Assembly: GCA_007127275.1 (NCBI GenBank)
Contig: SKZP01000331.1
Coordinates: 1 to 8,595 of the forward strand
DNA length: 8,595 nucleotides
From: Planctomycetota bacterium
GTDB lineage: Bacteria; Planctomycetota; UBA8742; SKZP01
Reading direction: 5' to 3'
The notes under the pieces were generated by a model, which was not told the DNA's origin, did not search any database, and was given only the letters and a program-made list of their open reading frames with translations. Below are positions 1 to 5,723 of this stretch, one piece after another. A program made the position numbers and the translations under genes. How positions within the stretch are numbered: the stretch's first letter is position 1; each line of letters begins with the position of its first letter.

Positions 1-64
1 ACCCACGTGATTCCGTGCTTCGCCTCGCAGGGCTTGCGCCATGTGTCGTCAAGACTTAATGGCA

Positions 65-101
65 TTCGGGCTGCCCTCGACCGCCCTCGGGGGCACCCGA
101 A
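65..101 (+). promoter_or_regulatory. GC-rich hairpin upstream of the TrpF-like gene
   Basis: The left part (65-80, beginning TTCGGG) pairs with the right part (87-101, ending CCCGAA). The stem has about 14 pairs with one bulged C (71), one mismatch (77/90) and a six-base loop (81-86). It lies about 90 bases before the preferred start of the TrpF-like gene. No T-run follows it on either strand, so it is not a textbook intrinsic terminator. It could be the 3' end structure of an upstream gene outside the window or a leader structure. If the longer start at 41 were used, it would fall inside coding sequence. Confidence 0.4.
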
Positions 102-190
102 GCCCTTTGACCTTCGTCGTCGGGCCCCCGTTTGCCTTCGAATGTATTTCGTACTCGACGCTCGTGGAACTGGCGAAAGGGAACGAGTTC

Positions 191-877
191 GTGACACCTG
201 CTGAGTCCAACAACGGAGCGTGGCCGAGCGCACCGACGAAAACATTGCACGTCAAAGTCGGTGGTGTGATGCATGCCGAAGATGCAGCGTTGGCCGGTTC
301 GCTCGGTGCGTGGGCCGTCGGTGTCCATTTCGCCCCGAAAGATCCTCGCTTCGTGCCGGCGGCGCGCGCCAAGGAGATTCTTCAGGCGGTGCCGGCCGGC
401 GTGCTCAAGACCGGACTGTTTCGCAACCAGTCCCCCGAGGTCGTTCGGCGCGTCGCGGACGAAGTCGGCCTCGACCTGGTCGAGCTTGCCGGGCACGAGA
501 GCGACGAGGAGGTGAAAGCCATTGGGCCGGAGCGCGTCCTCAAGACGGTGGTGATTCACGAGGTCATAGGCGTTGGCACGGTGCTCGGGTACTCCGCGGC
601 ATACTTGCAACTCAACAAGGCGCATCTCGGCACGGAGCAGCTACCGGACAGCGTGGATGTCCGTATTGCTGCGGAACTCGCCGCCCGCTTTCCGCGCACG
701 CTGATCGGCGGTCCACTGGAGCCGCAAGACGTCGCGGAGACGTGGAACGCCGCGCGGCCGTGGGGGCTCGACGCAAGCCGCGGCGTTGACCCCGTCGACG
801 GAGACAAGTCGGGCCGCAAGGATCCCGAGCGCATGCGCGCCTTTTTTGCCGCCGTCGAGGCCGCAGTTGCGTCGTAG
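191..877 (+). CDS. TrpF-like (phosphoribosylanthranilate isomerase family) protein, catalytic residues replaced
   Basis: This 228-residue protein matches the TrpF (beta/alpha)8 barrel in outline. A first strand carries HVKVGG (residues 20-25), followed by a helix with AEDAALA. The family PR(Y/F)V loop is at 52-55, strand LVELAGHE at 96-103 replaces the usual VQLHGDE, a GGPL loop is at 173-176, and DASRGVD at 194-200 matches the C-terminal phosphate-binding D-x-S-x-G-V-E motif. Canonical TrpF uses a Cys in KICG as general base and an Asp in the sixth strand (LLD) as general acid. Here the Cys position is Gly24, and the sixth strand reads YLQLN with no Asp. True isomerase activity in tryptophan synthesis is therefore doubtful, and no other trp gene lies nearby. 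The GTG start at 191 was chosen because AAGGGA (177-182) sits 8 bases before it and it gives a family-typical length. The ATG at 41 would add 50 residues with no family resemblance and run through a hairpin. Family assignment is fairly sure; function is not. Confidence 0.72.
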   Translation: MTPAESNNGAWPSAPTKTLHVKVGGVMHAEDAALAGSLGAWAVGVHFAPKDPRFVPAARAKEILQAVPAGVLKTGLFRNQSPEVVRRVADEVGLDLVELAGHESDEEVKAIGPERVLKTVVIHEVIGVGTVLGYSAAYLQLNKAHLGTEQLPDSVDVRIAAELAARFPRTLIGGPLEPQDVAETWNAARPWGLDASRGVDPVDGDKSGRKDPERMRAFFAAVEAAVAS

Positions 878-913
878 TGCGGCAACGGGTTGCGTCGTCG
901 TAGTACGGCAACG
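866..913. repeat. Tandem near-duplication with inverted-repeat units at a convergent gene junction
   Basis: Two adjacent copies of a unit starting GTTGCGTCG and ending CGGCAACG lie at 866-887 and 889-913. The second has an extra TCG triplet and one G-to-A change. The TAG stop of the TrpF-like gene is inside the first copy, and the second copy duplicates it in the spacer. Each unit begins GTTGC and ends GCAAC, so each can fold into a short 5-bp hairpin, and the junction (GCAACGGGTTGC) is itself an inverted repeat. Lying between convergent genes, it may act as a bidirectional end signal, although no T-run is present. Confidence 0.6.
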
Positions 914-929
914 TGGGAGCCGTGAACGC

Positions 930-1508
930 TTACTCGGGTTGCGAGGTGAGCGTCTCGAGCAGTTCCGGCGCGCGCAGCCGCCAAAGCGCAATCTGCTCGT
1001 TCGGAAAGCGTAGCGGGTCGTGTTCGAGCACGAACAGCAGCGGCCGCCACTGATCCCGTTCCGTGCCCGGCCGGCCCAGGTACACGCGCCGCGCGTCCAT
1101 GCCATTCGCCACCTCGACCGGCTCCTCTGCCTGAATCTCGTGGCGCACCACCCAGTTGCGCAGCGTCGTTTCAAGCACCGGCCAGTGGCGCACGAATTCG
1201 TGATACGGCAGGTCGTCGCGGAGCTCGGCAGAGAGCAAGTAGTAAATACGGTTCAGGCGCACGTCGCGACCGACGCTCGGCGCCAGTGCGGGGGTGGCCG
1301 GATCCAGCGGCCGCTGCGGGTCGAGCGCCTCTTGCAGGTAGGCAAGCGTATCCGCCGGCTCTTCCAACTCCACCGTTCCCGCCGGCACCCACGGCTCCTC
1401 AATATCCGGTACCTCAGGCGTCCGGCAGCAGCCAGCGGCAAGCACCGCCGCCACCAACGGCGCGACGCCAATCAGCAAGCACGAACGTTGCAGCAAGGAG
1501 TGAAGCAT
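930..1508 (-). CDS. Small predicted lipoprotein of unknown function
   Basis: This 192-residue protein begins with a short polar N-terminus containing Arg8, then a hydrophobic stretch (residues 11-24) and AAGCC (24-28). This resembles a signal peptidase II lipobox with Cys27 as the likely lipidated residue, so I infer export and membrane anchoring. The mature part starts with an acidic, Pro- and Glu-rich linker (about 31-60). A hydrophilic, helix-rich domain follows, with blocks such as RIYYLLSAELRDDLPYHEF (about 86-104) and a Trp/Arg-rich C-terminus. I do not recognise the family. The ATG at 1508 is favoured because the signal peptide starts right there; upstream only a weak GGTAGAG resembles a ribosome site. 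It converges on the TrpF-like gene with a 52-base gap and lies 286 bases downstream of the cyclophilin-like gene on the same strand, probably as its own unit. Confidence 0.75.
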   Translation of the reverse strand: MLHSLLQRSCLLIGVAPLVAAVLAAGCCRTPEVPDIEEPWVPAGTVELEEPADTLAYLQEALDPQRPLDPATPALAPSVGRDVRLNRIYYLLSAELRDDLPYHEFVRHWPVLETTLRNWVVRHEIQAEEPVEVANGMDARRVYLGRPGTERDQWRPLLFVLEHDPLRFPNEQIALWRLRAPELLETLTSQPE

Positions 1509-1794
1509 TGCTCTACCGGAGTAAGGCGCAGAGGGTGGCAGGACTACCCCGCGGGGTTTCTACATTCTTCGTAGCCCGTAGGCGTCCAAGGGTAGCCTGG
1601 GGCATAAGGCCGAATGCCATTGAGTAACGACGAAAGATGGCGAGCGCAGGGCTGGCGCCCTGTGCTCGCCCCCTGCCGCGACGGGAAAGCGGCTCACCAC
1701 TATATTCCTGCTGAACCAGGCCATGCATTGGCGTACGTCGCCCGTCCACCCCCCTACTGCGCCGGCTTATGCGTTCGACGCCTGCCGGGTTCGA
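1509..1794. other. Intergenic spacer between the cyclophilin-like and lipoprotein genes
   Basis: No convincing gene is seen in these 286 bases. The spacer holds a long hairpin (1639-1670, listed separately), a perfect 12-base palindrome ACCCCGCGGGGT at 1546-1557 about 38 bases before the lipoprotein start, and a small inverted repeat GGCAT/ATGCC (1601-1605, 1614-1618). No good -10/-35 pair for the lipoprotein gene stood out. The best try, TTGGAC followed by TGTAGA on the minus strand, has a poor 19-base spacing. Confidence 0.5.
1639..1670. repeat. Long intergenic hairpin, REP-like or transcript end
   Basis: Two 14-base arms (1639-1652 and 1657-1670), beginning GGCGAGC and ending GCTCGCC, pair across a four-base loop with a single non-Watson-Crick position (G opposite T). 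The hairpin lies 125 bases past the stop of the cyclophilin-like gene and 130 bases before the lipoprotein start. No T-run follows on the minus strand. It may stabilise or end the cyclophilin-like transcript, or be a dispersed palindromic repeat, which one window cannot tell. Confidence 0.6.
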
Positions 1795-3981
1795 CTACCG
1801 AGGGAACCGAGGCGCGGTACGGAACAGGTCGATCGTGGGCAAACGGTCCGGACGCGTCTCCTGCGCCGGCATCAGTGCAGGGAAGTGGATGATGTCGCCG
1901 ATGAAGCCCTCTTGCGGGTCGGCGTCGAGCGTTTCGTAGTAGAAGTAGCGCACCATGGGACGGTACTCGCGCGGGACGAGTTCGCCGTCGCCACGGTACA
2001 CTGCACGCGTCGGCGGTAGCAGCCGGAGGGCCTCCTCGTCGTATTGCCCGGGGAACAGGGCGCCGCGACGACTCGGCTGCGCTGCCAGCGACACGAATGC
2101 ACCGACGCGGTGGCGTTCGACAATTTCCGGCTGCCCCTCGAACCAGTCGATCAACGTCGTCTCTTCCGCCTCTTCCTCGGCGGCATGTACCTCGCCGGCG
2201 GGGTCACGGTAACCCTCGCCGGGCGGCACGGTTTCGACTTGCGACGGGTGCAGCGCGAGGTGTTGCGCGTCGGAGGCGTCGTCGACCCGACGCAACGTGC
2301 CACGCGGAGTACGCTCAACGAAGGCGGCCTCGCGTAGGCGCTCAATGACCGGCCCCCGGCGCTCCAGGGCCCGCTCGGTCTCCGTCGCCCAGTGACTCCA
2401 CCAAAACGTCGAGCCGTGCACGAGGCTCTCTTCGCGCTCCATCACTCGCTCGACCGCGTCCGTGACGAGGAACCGTTCGTCCAGTTCTGGGCGCACGGCC
2501 ACGGTGCGCGGCGTTAGCTTGGGACGTACCGCCTCGGCCCAGGCGCGGCGCATCGCCGTCTCTTCCGGCAACTGATCCAGCGCTTCTGCGGTCTCCTCGT
2601 CGGCAATGCGGCCGAAGATTACGTAGCGGCCGTCATACTGCGGGACCCGTGAGCGAACCACGCGGAACGCCCCCTCGGCGGCGCCGGGCTTGGCGTCGAA
2701 AACGCGCCGTTCCCGGTCCGGCGGCTCCATGTCCATCACCAAGTCGCCCGGCCGCACGCGCCGCACGCGCCGCTCGACCACCTCGCCGAAGGCGTCGAGC
2801 ACCTCTTTCCGTGCGCCGGAGGACTCGAACGGGATGGTGTATCCAATGCTGCGTCGCGCGAAGGCGTCGTGCCAGCGCTCGTCGAGCTGTTGCACGCGCT
2901 GCTCGACCGGTCCGTCCCCCTCGAGCATCTCTTCGAGGTCGCGGATGGGTGGCCCCTTGTCGACGAAACGGCCAATCAGGCGCTGCTGCGGGTCCGTGGA
3001 CGGGCCGTCGGTTTCCATCCAGCCGCCGGGGCCGTCATTGTCGTAAAAGCCCTGTTCAATCAGCCAAATCAGGTTCGCCACGGTATTCGGCGTGCGGTCC
3101 TCGAACAACTCGAAGCGCAACTCGGTGCCGTCCTCGGTCTCGAAAACGACCACAGGATTCGGCAACGGCTCGTAACGCCCCGCCTCGGCGTCGAAGTCGG
3201 GCTCGTAGACCGTCGGTTGCGGACGCGTCGCCTCGGCGTCCTCCTCCTCTTCCTCTTCACGCTCGGCAATCTTGGCAAGCACCTCGAGGTCGCGTTCCAC
3301 TTCGGCGCGGCGCGTCTGTAGGCGGCGGACGTCGGCGGCGAAACGTTCGTCGTCGCCGAATTCGTGCAAGAACTCGTCAATCCGCGTCGAAATCCGTTCG
3401 AGCAGGCGACGCCGGTCGTCGTCGTCGCGCGCCTGCTCTTCGAGGCGCTCGACCAAGCGCAGGTACACCCACGGCAGCGTCTCCAGCCCGCGGTGCGTGT
3501 CGGTGAGTACTTCGAGCTCCGGCACCGTCTGCCTCGAGAGGTATTGCTCCCAGGCGCGCTGTTCCTCGGCCCGGCGCTCTCCGAGCGTGATCGCTACGGC
3601 AAGCACAATGACAAGGCCGATCACACCGAAGACGACGAGCACACGCCAGCGGTCGACAATCCCCTGCAAGAGCGTCTTGAAACCGCGCACGAAAAGGTCG
3701 TCGGTTTCCTTGATCGGAAAGATCATGGGGATGTCCGGCGCCGGCTCGGGCCTCCGTTGCCCGGCGCGCTGCGCCTCATCCAACTCTTCCGAACTCGACG
3801 CGTCGGCGGCGGCGTCTCGTCCCGAGGCAGAACTCGCCTCGGACGAGGTGTTCTCGGCCTTGCGTTCCTCGTCGCGCACGGCCGCCGCGGACTCCGAGGA
3901 GCTGCGGCCGCTGTCGCTGCGCGGGGACTCGGCGGCCGAGGCGGGCTTGTTCTTGTTCTTGTTCTTGTTCTTTTTGCTCAT
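1795..3981 (-). CDS. Membrane-anchored cyclophilin-like protein with degenerate active site
   Basis: The 728-residue protein starts with a Lys/Asn repeat (residues 3-11) and a long Ser/Ala/Glu-rich charged tract. One membrane segment follows at about 113-133 (beginning RVLVVFGVIG), then a helical, charged region (about 145-250) with an acidic run, reminiscent of YfgM/TPR-like stalks. From about 275 it resembles cyclophilins: NPVVVFETEDGTELRFELF, then PNTVANLIWLIEQGFYD, GYTIPFES (380-387) and DGRYVIFGRI (450-459). The usual FHRV...QGGD segment carrying the catalytic Arg and Gln is absent and replaced by a long unrelated insertion, so prolyl isomerase activity is doubtful. The final 270 residues match nothing I know. 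The likely topology is N-terminus in the cytoplasm and the bulk in the periplasm. I prefer the ATG at 3981, which begins MSKKNKNK, over a TTG at 4020 that adds 13 residues; neither has a clear ribosome site. A chaperone or scaffold role in the cell envelope is inference. Confidence 0.7.
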   Translation of the reverse strand: MSKKNKNKNKNKPASAAESPRSDSGRSSSESAAAVRDEERKAENTSSEASSASGRDAAADASSSEELDEAQRAGQRRPEPAPDIPMIFPIKETDDLFVRGFKTLLQGIVDRWRVLVVFGVIGLVIVLAVAITLGERRAEEQRAWEQYLSRQTVPELEVLTDTHRGLETLPWVYLRLVERLEEQARDDDDRRRLLERISTRIDEFLHEFGDDERFAADVRRLQTRRAEVERDLEVLAKIAEREEEEEEDAEATRPQPTVYEPDFDAEAGRYEPLPNPVVVFETEDGTELRFELFEDRTPNTVANLIWLIEQGFYDNDGPGGWMETDGPSTDPQQRLIGRFVDKGPPIRDLEEMLEGDGPVEQRVQQLDERWHDAFARRSIGYTIPFESSGARKEVLDAFGEVVERRVRRVRPGDLVMDMEPPDRERRVFDAKPGAAEGAFRVVRSRVPQYDGRYVIFGRIADEETAEALDQLPEETAMRRAWAEAVRPKLTPRTVAVRPELDERFLVTDAVERVMEREESLVHGSTFWWSHWATETERALERRGPVIERLREAAFVERTPRGTLRRVDDASDAQHLALHPSQVETVPPGEGYRDPAGEVHAAEEEAEETTLIDWFEGQPEIVERHRVGAFVSLAAQPSRRGALFPGQYDEEALRLLPPTRAVYRGDGELVPREYRPMVRYFYYETLDADPQEGFIGDIIHFPALMPAQETRPDRLPTIDLFRTAPRFPR
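3946..3969 (-). repeat. Hexamer microsatellite coding a Lys-Asn tract
   Basis: Four perfect head-to-tail copies of CTTGTT (+ strand) encode the alternating Lys/Asn tract at the extreme N-terminus of the cyclophilin-like protein. Because the unit is six bases, copy-number changes would lengthen or shorten the basic tail without shifting frame. The tract precedes the membrane segment and would add positive charge on the cytoplasmic side. Confidence 0.8.
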
Positions 3982-4062
3982 GGATGATCGTTGGTCCGCA
4001 CTTGCAAGGCCCACGCGCAAAGTCAGTGGTTTCGGCCGCTTTACGGCCCGAACGGGTCCGCG

Positions 4063-4090
4063 ATTCTAGCTCCCTGCCCTTGTCGCGCAA
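4063..4090 (-). promoter_or_regulatory. Candidate sigma70-type promoter of the cyclophilin-like gene
   Basis: On the minus strand a TAGAAT -10 hexamer (4068-4063, five of six matches to consensus) lies about 80 bases before the ATG at 3981. A weak TTGCGC -35 (4090-4085) is 16 bases upstream. An imperfect inverted repeat (about 4031-4052, TTCGG...CCCGAA) would lie in the 5' leader. The -35 match is poor, so this rests mainly on the -10 box and its position. Confidence 0.35.
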
Positions 4091-4110
4091 GGAGGAACCA
4101 CGTGGGAGTG

Positions 4111-4156
4111 CCGGCTTTTGTCGCAGAATCAATGGTTGAACGGAACCATGTACGTA
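4111..4156 (-). repeat. 46-base repeat, copy A, upstream of the cyclophilin-like gene
   Basis: This stretch aligns without gaps to 6805-6850 with 37 of 46 identical bases. Similarity starts at CCGGCT and ends at TACGTA (+ strand), with an unbroken shared core ACGGAACCA. The match stops abruptly on both sides. Copy A ends 129 bases before the ATG of the cyclophilin-like gene and 20 bases upstream of its candidate -35 box. It could be a regulator binding site or a small dispersed element. Confidence 0.7.
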
Positions 4157-4220
4157 ACGCAATGCACGGCAACCGCTGGATTCTTGCGGCCCAGCAACGC
4201 CGGAGGCACCCCTCGGGGAA

Positions 4221-5348
4221 TCAACCTGCCTGGGCGCTGCGCAGCCTCTTCCAAATCTTTGCCGCTTCGCGCCGGGCCACGAGTGCCGAGGCCGGGCGGT
4301 GCGCCGGCTTCTTCGCGAGAAGCCGCATGATGAACGCTTCGGTGGCCGGGCTGCAGTCGGTGGCCTCGCGCAACGGCGGCGGCGCATCCTCGAGGTGCGC
4401 GGCGTAGAGCTGGATGCCGGACTTGCCCTCGAAGGGCGGTTGCCCGGCGAGGCACGTGTACAGCACACAGCCGAGCGAATACAAGTCGGCGCGGCCGTCA
4501 ATCTCCTGCGGCTTCTCGGACAAACCGGTCAACTCCGGCGGCAAGTACGCACCCGTGCCAATCACCGTACCCACGCGGGTCAGGCGGCCCGAGCCGACCT
4601 TGCTCGTCGTGTCGGCAATCACGCCGAAGTCGGTGATGCGCGGGCCATACGTGCGGTCGACAATGATGTTGCTCGGCTTCAAGTCGCGGTGGACGAGGCC
4701 GGCATTGTGCATCACGTGAAGCGGCGCCAGCACCTTCAGCGCAATCCAGATCACGCGGATTTCGAGCAGGCGCTCGTTCTGCTTCAGCAGCTCCTCGAGG
4801 CTTTGCCCCTTGACGAACTCCATCAACAAAAACGGGATCTCCTGCCACACGCCGTGGCCGTGGGCGCGCACGAGCCCCGGATGCTCGAGCCCTTCCATGG
4901 TGCGCGCCTCGCGCATGAAGCGGATCAAGTAGCGGTGATCCGCCCCGAACTTCGGCTTGAGCAGCTTCAGCGCACGCGGCTCGTCGGGCAACTCCTCCGC
5001 ATCCGGCTCCGGCGTGGCGTAGTACACCACCCCCATCGCCCCCTTGCCAAGGATCCGTTCGAGCCGGTAGCCGCCGATGGACTCGCCGGCGAGCTTTTCA
5101 ATGTTTATCACCGGCGCCTCGTCGCGCAGCTGCGCCTCGAGTGTGGCCTGCGTCGCGTGGTCAATCCGGTGCAGCAGCGCCTTGAGCGTTGCCTCGTCCA
5201 CGTGGCTGTTGCCGCGCAGCGCCTCCTCCACGCTGCCGTAGGTCTGCCCCTTCACCTGCGCCGCGAGAATCCTCAGGCGAATGGCATCGAGCGTGCCCTC
5301 CTCCTTGAGGAATGCAAGCAACTGCTTGTCGCGGGACGAAAGGGACAT
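4221..5348 (-). CDS. Cytosolic Ser/Thr protein kinase (Hanks/PKN type)
   Basis: This 375-residue protein carries a full eukaryotic-like kinase domain from about residue 93. It has glycine loop GKGAMGVVY (101-109), ATP-anchoring Lys128 in RALKLL, helix C Glu147, HRDLKPSN (220-227, catalytic Asp222 and Asn227), metal-binding DFG (240-242), activation-segment PPE (270-272), structural Asp288 in DGRADLYSLG and Arg351. All residues needed for phosphotransfer are present. The threonines in GRLTRVGTVIGTG (254-266) are plausible autophosphorylation sites. There is no signal peptide or membrane segment, unlike the PASTA-type PknB receptors. The first 90 residues form a helical domain, including a stretch around DEATLKALLHRIDHATQATL (51-70), that I cannot name; it may be a regulatory or docking module. 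The domain ends near the C-terminus, with only a short basic tail. The ATG at 5348 has no clear Shine-Dalgarno sequence. ispH lies 375 bases upstream on the same strand, so independent transcription is likely. Targets are unknown. Confidence 0.93.
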   Translation of the reverse strand: MSLSSRDKQLLAFLKEEGTLDAIRLRILAAQVKGQTYGSVEEALRGNSHVDEATLKALLHRIDHATQATLEAQLRDEAPVINIEKLAGESIGGYRLERILGKGAMGVVYYATPEPDAEELPDEPRALKLLKPKFGADHRYLIRFMREARTMEGLEHPGLVRAHGHGVWQEIPFLLMEFVKGQSLEELLKQNERLLEIRVIWIALKVLAPLHVMHNAGLVHRDLKPSNIIVDRTYGPRITDFGVIADTTSKVGSGRLTRVGTVIGTGAYLPPELTGLSEKPQEIDGRADLYSLGCVLYTCLAGQPPFEGKSGIQLYAAHLEDAPPPLREATDCSPATEAFIMRLLAKKPAHRPASALVARREAAKIWKRLRSAQAG

Positions 5349-5455
5349 GGGAGTTTCTGGTCGCTGGTGGGTCGTGGGTCGTGGATACGGGTTTCGTAAC
5401 GTGCCGGTCTCTACAATGTCGTCTTACCGGCCTCCAGGGCGCCTGTCGGACGTCC

Positions 5456-5580
5456 GAGTCCTGGGTAGCCGCGACGCGAAGCGGAGCGCGGTACGTGCGG
5501 GGGCGTCTCGCAACCCCCGAGGCTACAGGACTCATGGGAAACCGTGGTAGTGCCTCACTCGCTCCGCGGCGCGGCTACCC
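5456..5580. repeat. Inverted-repeat element with two competing pairings
   Basis: A left segment (5456-5488) contains GAGTCCTGGGTAGCC followed by GCGACGCGAAGCGGAGCG. It can pair in two ways. GGCTACAGGACTC (5521-5533) complements its first part. CGCTCCGCGGCGCGGCTACCC (5560-5580) complements the segment from GGGTAGCC on, with a five-base gap. A third small hairpin, GGGGG with CCCCC (about 5500-5518), lies inside. The layout resembles a REPIN/MITE-type dispersed palindrome, or a leader with mutually exclusive folds upstream of the kinase. Confidence 0.55.
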
Positions 5581-5642
5581 AAGAGTACTTCCTTTCCGGA
5601 AGGTTTTTGTGGTGTCCCGTTGCGCAGCTTCGGTGACGGTTT

Positions 5643-5701
5643 GTTCAGCGAGCGCTGCCTGCCGAAGCATCCGCAAAACGGAGGAGGAACTGTCGCTGAA
5701 C
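5643..5701 (-). terminator. Inverted repeat just downstream of ispH, possible transcript end
   Basis: Perfect 9-base arms GTTCAGCGA (5643-5651) and TCGCTGAAC (5693-5701) flank a 41-base interior with a smaller hairpin, TCCG/CGGA around CAAAA. The nearest arm lies about 22 bases past the ispH stop. There is no T-run directly after the stem on the minus strand, so intrinsic termination is uncertain; mRNA 3'-end protection is another option. Confidence 0.35.
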
Positions 5702-5723
5702 CTGTGAAACGTGACACTACCCA

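Larger units (their letters stand above)
5349..5723. other. Structured 375-base spacer between ispH and the first kinase
   Basis: No gene is supported here. In the direction of the flanking minus-strand genes it begins with an inverted repeat just past ispH (5643-5701) and continues through a complex inverted-repeat element (5456-5580). It then holds a perfect 12-base palindrome TCGGACGTCCGA (5446-5457), a GCCGGT/ACCGGC inverted repeat (about 5403-5431), and two tandem copies of TGGGTCG shortly before the kinase start. No clear promoter for the kinase was found. Confidence 0.55.

Noticed and set aside
41..190. Extended N-terminus of the TrpF-like protein from the ATG at 41
   Set aside because: It adds 50 residues with no family match, crosses a strong hairpin, and lacks a ribosome site, while the GTG at 191 has AAGGGA at a good distance.
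1681..1760. A possible third, very diverged copy of the 46-base repeat
   Set aside because: Only the ends (CGGCTC and GTACG) and a following C-rich stretch look alike; the core does not align and the spacing to the gene differs.
1779..1800. A tRNA T-arm-like stretch GGGTTCGACTACC
   Set aside because: The flanking bases do not form the 5-bp T-stem, and no acceptor, D or anticodon arms could be found around it.
2649..3506. A 285-codon Arg/Pro-rich frame on the + strand inside the cyclophilin-like gene
   Set aside because: Composition is typical of an antisense frame in GC-rich DNA, with no recognisable domain, and it lies fully within a better-supported gene.
4299..5399. A 366-codon open frame on the + strand opposite the first kinase
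   Set aside because: It is the complement of a clear kinase gene, shows no family motifs, and is expected in GC-rich DNA. Similar open frames opposite ispH (5883-6851) and opposite the second kinase (7136-7990) were rejected for the same reason.
5588..5609. A small + strand hairpin (CTTCC/GGAAG) followed by TTTTT
   Set aside because: It looks like an intrinsic terminator on the + strand, but no + strand gene precedes it, the stem is only five pairs, and both neighbouring genes run the other way.
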